This document shows positions 6,161-7,357 of a stretch of DNA of 7,357 bases, piece after piece. A model generated the notes under the pieces. It saw nothing but the letters and a program-made list of their open reading frames with translations, ran no database searches and had not been told where the DNA came from. The first letter of the stretch is position 1. The number at the start of each line of letters is the position of its first letter. Source of the DNA: Rubrobacteraceae bacterium (GTDB lineage Bacteria > Actinomycetota > Rubrobacteria > Rubrobacterales > Rubrobacteraceae); the NCBI GenBank assembly GCA_029240775.1, contig JARDZQ010000167.1:1-7357 (forward strand), read 5' to 3'. A program made the translations under genes and the position numbers.

Positions 6161-7081
6161 CTAGCCGGAGAGCTTCAAGACTGCGAGCTCGACCTGCAGC
6201 TCGTCACCGAGGTCGCTCCCCCCCTTCAGACCGCGCTCCAGGTCCAGCACCAGGGCGAGCGCTCGCTCCAGATCCTCGTCGCTCAGAGTGCGCGCCTGCT
6301 CCTCCAGCTTACTGGCGACGAACGGCGGGACCTTCAGCTCTCTCGCCGCTTCCCCCTGTGAGGCACCGCGGGCGAAGAGCGCCCTGGCGCGTGCGACGAG
6401 GCGAAACTGGCGGCGTATCATATACGTCACCCGCAGCGGCGGCTCACCGGTCGAGATCAGGTCCTCCAGGAGCCGGAGCGCGCCCCCCTGATCTCCGGCA
6501 GCCAGAGAGTCCACGAAGGTGAAGATGTTGGACTGCATGTCAGGAGAGCACAGGACATCAACATCTTCCCCCGTGGCCGGCCTGTCGGCGACGTAGAGCG
6601 CCAGCTTCTCCGTCTCGTTCGCGAGGCGCTGCTTGTCTCCGGAGCAGCGTGAGATCAAGCCCTGAGCGACCTCCTCCGGGAGATCCAGGCCCACCCCCTT
6701 TGCGTGGCCGACGAGCCACCTGACGAGCGCTTTGCCCGTAGGCTGCTCGAAGGTGTGGACCTCCCCGGTCCTGTTCGCCGCAGCCATCAGCCTCTCGCGC
6801 GCGCCGAGCTTCTTGCCAAGCAGCGCAAGGTCCGCCTCCGGCGCTGGGTCGTCGAGGTAAGCGACTATCACGGCCTTCTGGGCGGCGTTCCAGGCGTCAA
6901 GGTTCTTCACGACGACGAACGGCCCCTCCCCGAAGAGCGAGTACGAGTTGCAGGCGGAGACGACCGATTCGGGAGACGTTTCTGAGGCGTCGAAGGACTC
7001 GGCGGCGCGGCCCCGGCGCAGCTTCTCCACCCCGCGGGCCTTGCGCTCCTCGTCGTCTCCCAGAAGCAGGTAAACGGCCAC
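6161..7081 (-). CDS. holA: DNA polymerase III subunit delta (HolA)
   Basis: The delta subunit is the clamp-loader wrench that opens the beta sliding clamp during replication. Family features are the N-terminal VYLLLGDDEERK, SLFGEGPFVVVKNLD (the usual LFGxxRLVVVxN region), a lid segment KLGARERLMAAAN, LISRCSGDKQRLANETEKLALY (the conserved DLRxLxNELEKL-type region), NIFTFVDSLAAGDQGGALRLLEDL, and PPLRVTYMIRRQFRLVARAR in the collar domain. GTG at 7079-7081 gives 306 residues beginning just before VYLLLG, as homologues do. A -10-like TACAAT ends 7 bp before it, so leaderless initiation is plausible. ATG at 7106-7108 is an alternative adding nine residues (MPGTFTITF). A still longer reading upstream is low-complexity and unlikely. 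The delta family is poorly conserved, but the pattern and its place near rpsT match the usual holA-rpsT neighbourhood. The broken reductase follows closely downstream. Confidence 0.9.
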   Translation of the reverse strand: MAVYLLLGDDEERKARGVEKLRRGRAAESFDASETSPESVVSACNSYSLFGEGPFVVVKNLDAWNAAQKAVIVAYLDDPAPEADLALLGKKLGARERLMAAANRTGEVHTFEQPTGKALVRWLVGHAKGVGLDLPEEVAQGLISRCSGDKQRLANETEKLALYVADRPATGEDVDVLCSPDMQSNIFTFVDSLAAGDQGGALRLLEDLISTGEPPLRVTYMIRRQFRLVARARALFARGASQGEAARELKVPPFVASKLEEQARTLSDEDLERALALVLDLERGLKGGSDLGDELQVELAVLKLSG

Positions 7082-7093
7082 GAATGTTATTGT
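7082..7093 (-). promoter_or_regulatory. Possible holA -10 element (leaderless)
   Basis: On the minus strand TACAAT lies 7 bp before GTG 7079-7081, matching TANNNT at leaderless spacing. No convincing -35 is seen about 17 bp upstream. A second -10-like TATGAT lies near 7122-7127, upstream of ATG 7106-7108, and would give a leader of roughly 10 nt to that ATG. Either could serve; neither start has a Shine-Dalgarno. Confidence 0.35.
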
Positions 7094-7176
7094 AAACGTC
7101 CCCGGCATCGAATAAATCAGGGGATCATATACCGAGTGGACCGAGAGTCCCGTTGTTGCCGGCAAGGTCTCCCCTG

Positions 7177-7356
7177 CTAGAGGCCTCCGGCTCCGGCCAG
7201 GACGAGCCACAAGACCGACCAGAGAACGAGGACCGCTGCCCACATGGGCGCCTGCTTCCCGGAGAGGGCGGCGGGCACGCATCCCACGTAGAAGAGCGCG
7301 ACCAGTAGCGGGGTGACCCCCGGCGTGGTCGTCGCGGCGAACGGGACGGCGGAGGC
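7177..7356 (-). CDS. Membrane protein C-terminus, possibly ComEC/Rec2 competence domain (partial)
   Basis: Only the last 59 codons are in the window, ending at TAG 7177-7179. They read ASAVPFAATTTPGVTPLLVA, then LFYVGCVPAALSGKQAP, then a strongly hydrophobic final helix MWAAVLVLWSVLWLVLAGAG. This gives two probable membrane segments. The Pro-rich turn before LLVALFY and the position directly upstream of holA recall the end of the ComEC competence domain, which forms the DNA uptake channel and is often found beside holA. If so, the protein ends after the membrane part, without the C-terminal metallo-beta-lactamase domain many ComEC proteins carry. The sequence shown is too short to prove the family; another integral membrane protein is possible. 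Confidence 0.45.
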   Translation of the reverse strand, partial: ASAVPFAATTTPGVTPLLVALFYVGCVPAALSGKQAPMWAAVLVLWSVLWLVLAGAGGL

Positions 7357-7357
7357 C

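Noticed and set aside
7082..7282. N-terminal extension of holA to a start at 7282
   Set aside because: The extra residues are low-complexity, resemble no clamp-loader sequence and overlap the end of the upstream membrane gene. GTG 7081 or ATG 7108 fits the family start.
1..7357. CRISPR array, insertion sequence, tRNA/rRNA or phage genes
   Set aside because: No regularly spaced repeats, transposase motifs, terminal inverted repeats or cloverleaf patterns were seen on either strand.

Overview
This is a GC-rich bacterial window carrying housekeeping genes. The gene order (holA, rpsT, lepA, hrcA, dnaJ, rsmE), the absence of prmA between dnaJ and rsmE, the frequent GTG starts and the predicted leaderless promoters all suggest an actinobacterium. 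The protein sequences look compatible with a Rubrobacter-type deep lineage. That placement is an inference from order and sequence style, not from a database match.

Layout from right to left, all on the minus strand unless stated. The right edge (7177-7356) holds the C-terminal end of a hydrophobic membrane protein, possibly ComEC-like. holA (DNA polymerase III delta subunit) follows at 6161-7081. Twenty bases after its stop lies a broken flavoprotein disulfide reductase (5027-6140). rpsT (ribosomal protein S20, plus strand, 4758-5012) is convergent with that reductase and divergent from lepA (2902-4680, elongation factor 4). A gene-free stretch of about 200 bp with a possible terminator and promoter leads to hrcA (1785-2695, heat-shock repressor, broken). 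hrcA is followed with a 2-bp gap by dnaJ (652-1782) and then rsmE (left edge to about 645, cut by the window end).

The intact genes serve core jobs: replication (holA), translation (rpsT, lepA, rsmE) and protein folding (dnaJ). Three loci between them look damaged. hrcA has a frameshift that coincides with missing sequence. The flavoprotein has two N-terminal frame changes and has lost most of its NAD-binding domain at a short shared motif. rsmE has no ATG, GTG or TTG at its conserved beginning. They may be real decay or assembly errors; the sequence alone cannot decide.

Regulatory structure is readable in several places. lepA and rpsT appear to share overlapping back-to-back promoters, in which each -10 overlaps the other's -35. 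lepA, hrcA and holA each have a -10-like hexamer so close to the start codon that leaderless or nearly leaderless mRNAs are predicted. I found no mobile element, CRISPR array, tRNA, rRNA or convincing novel system. The most notable items are the damaged genes and the promoter architecture.
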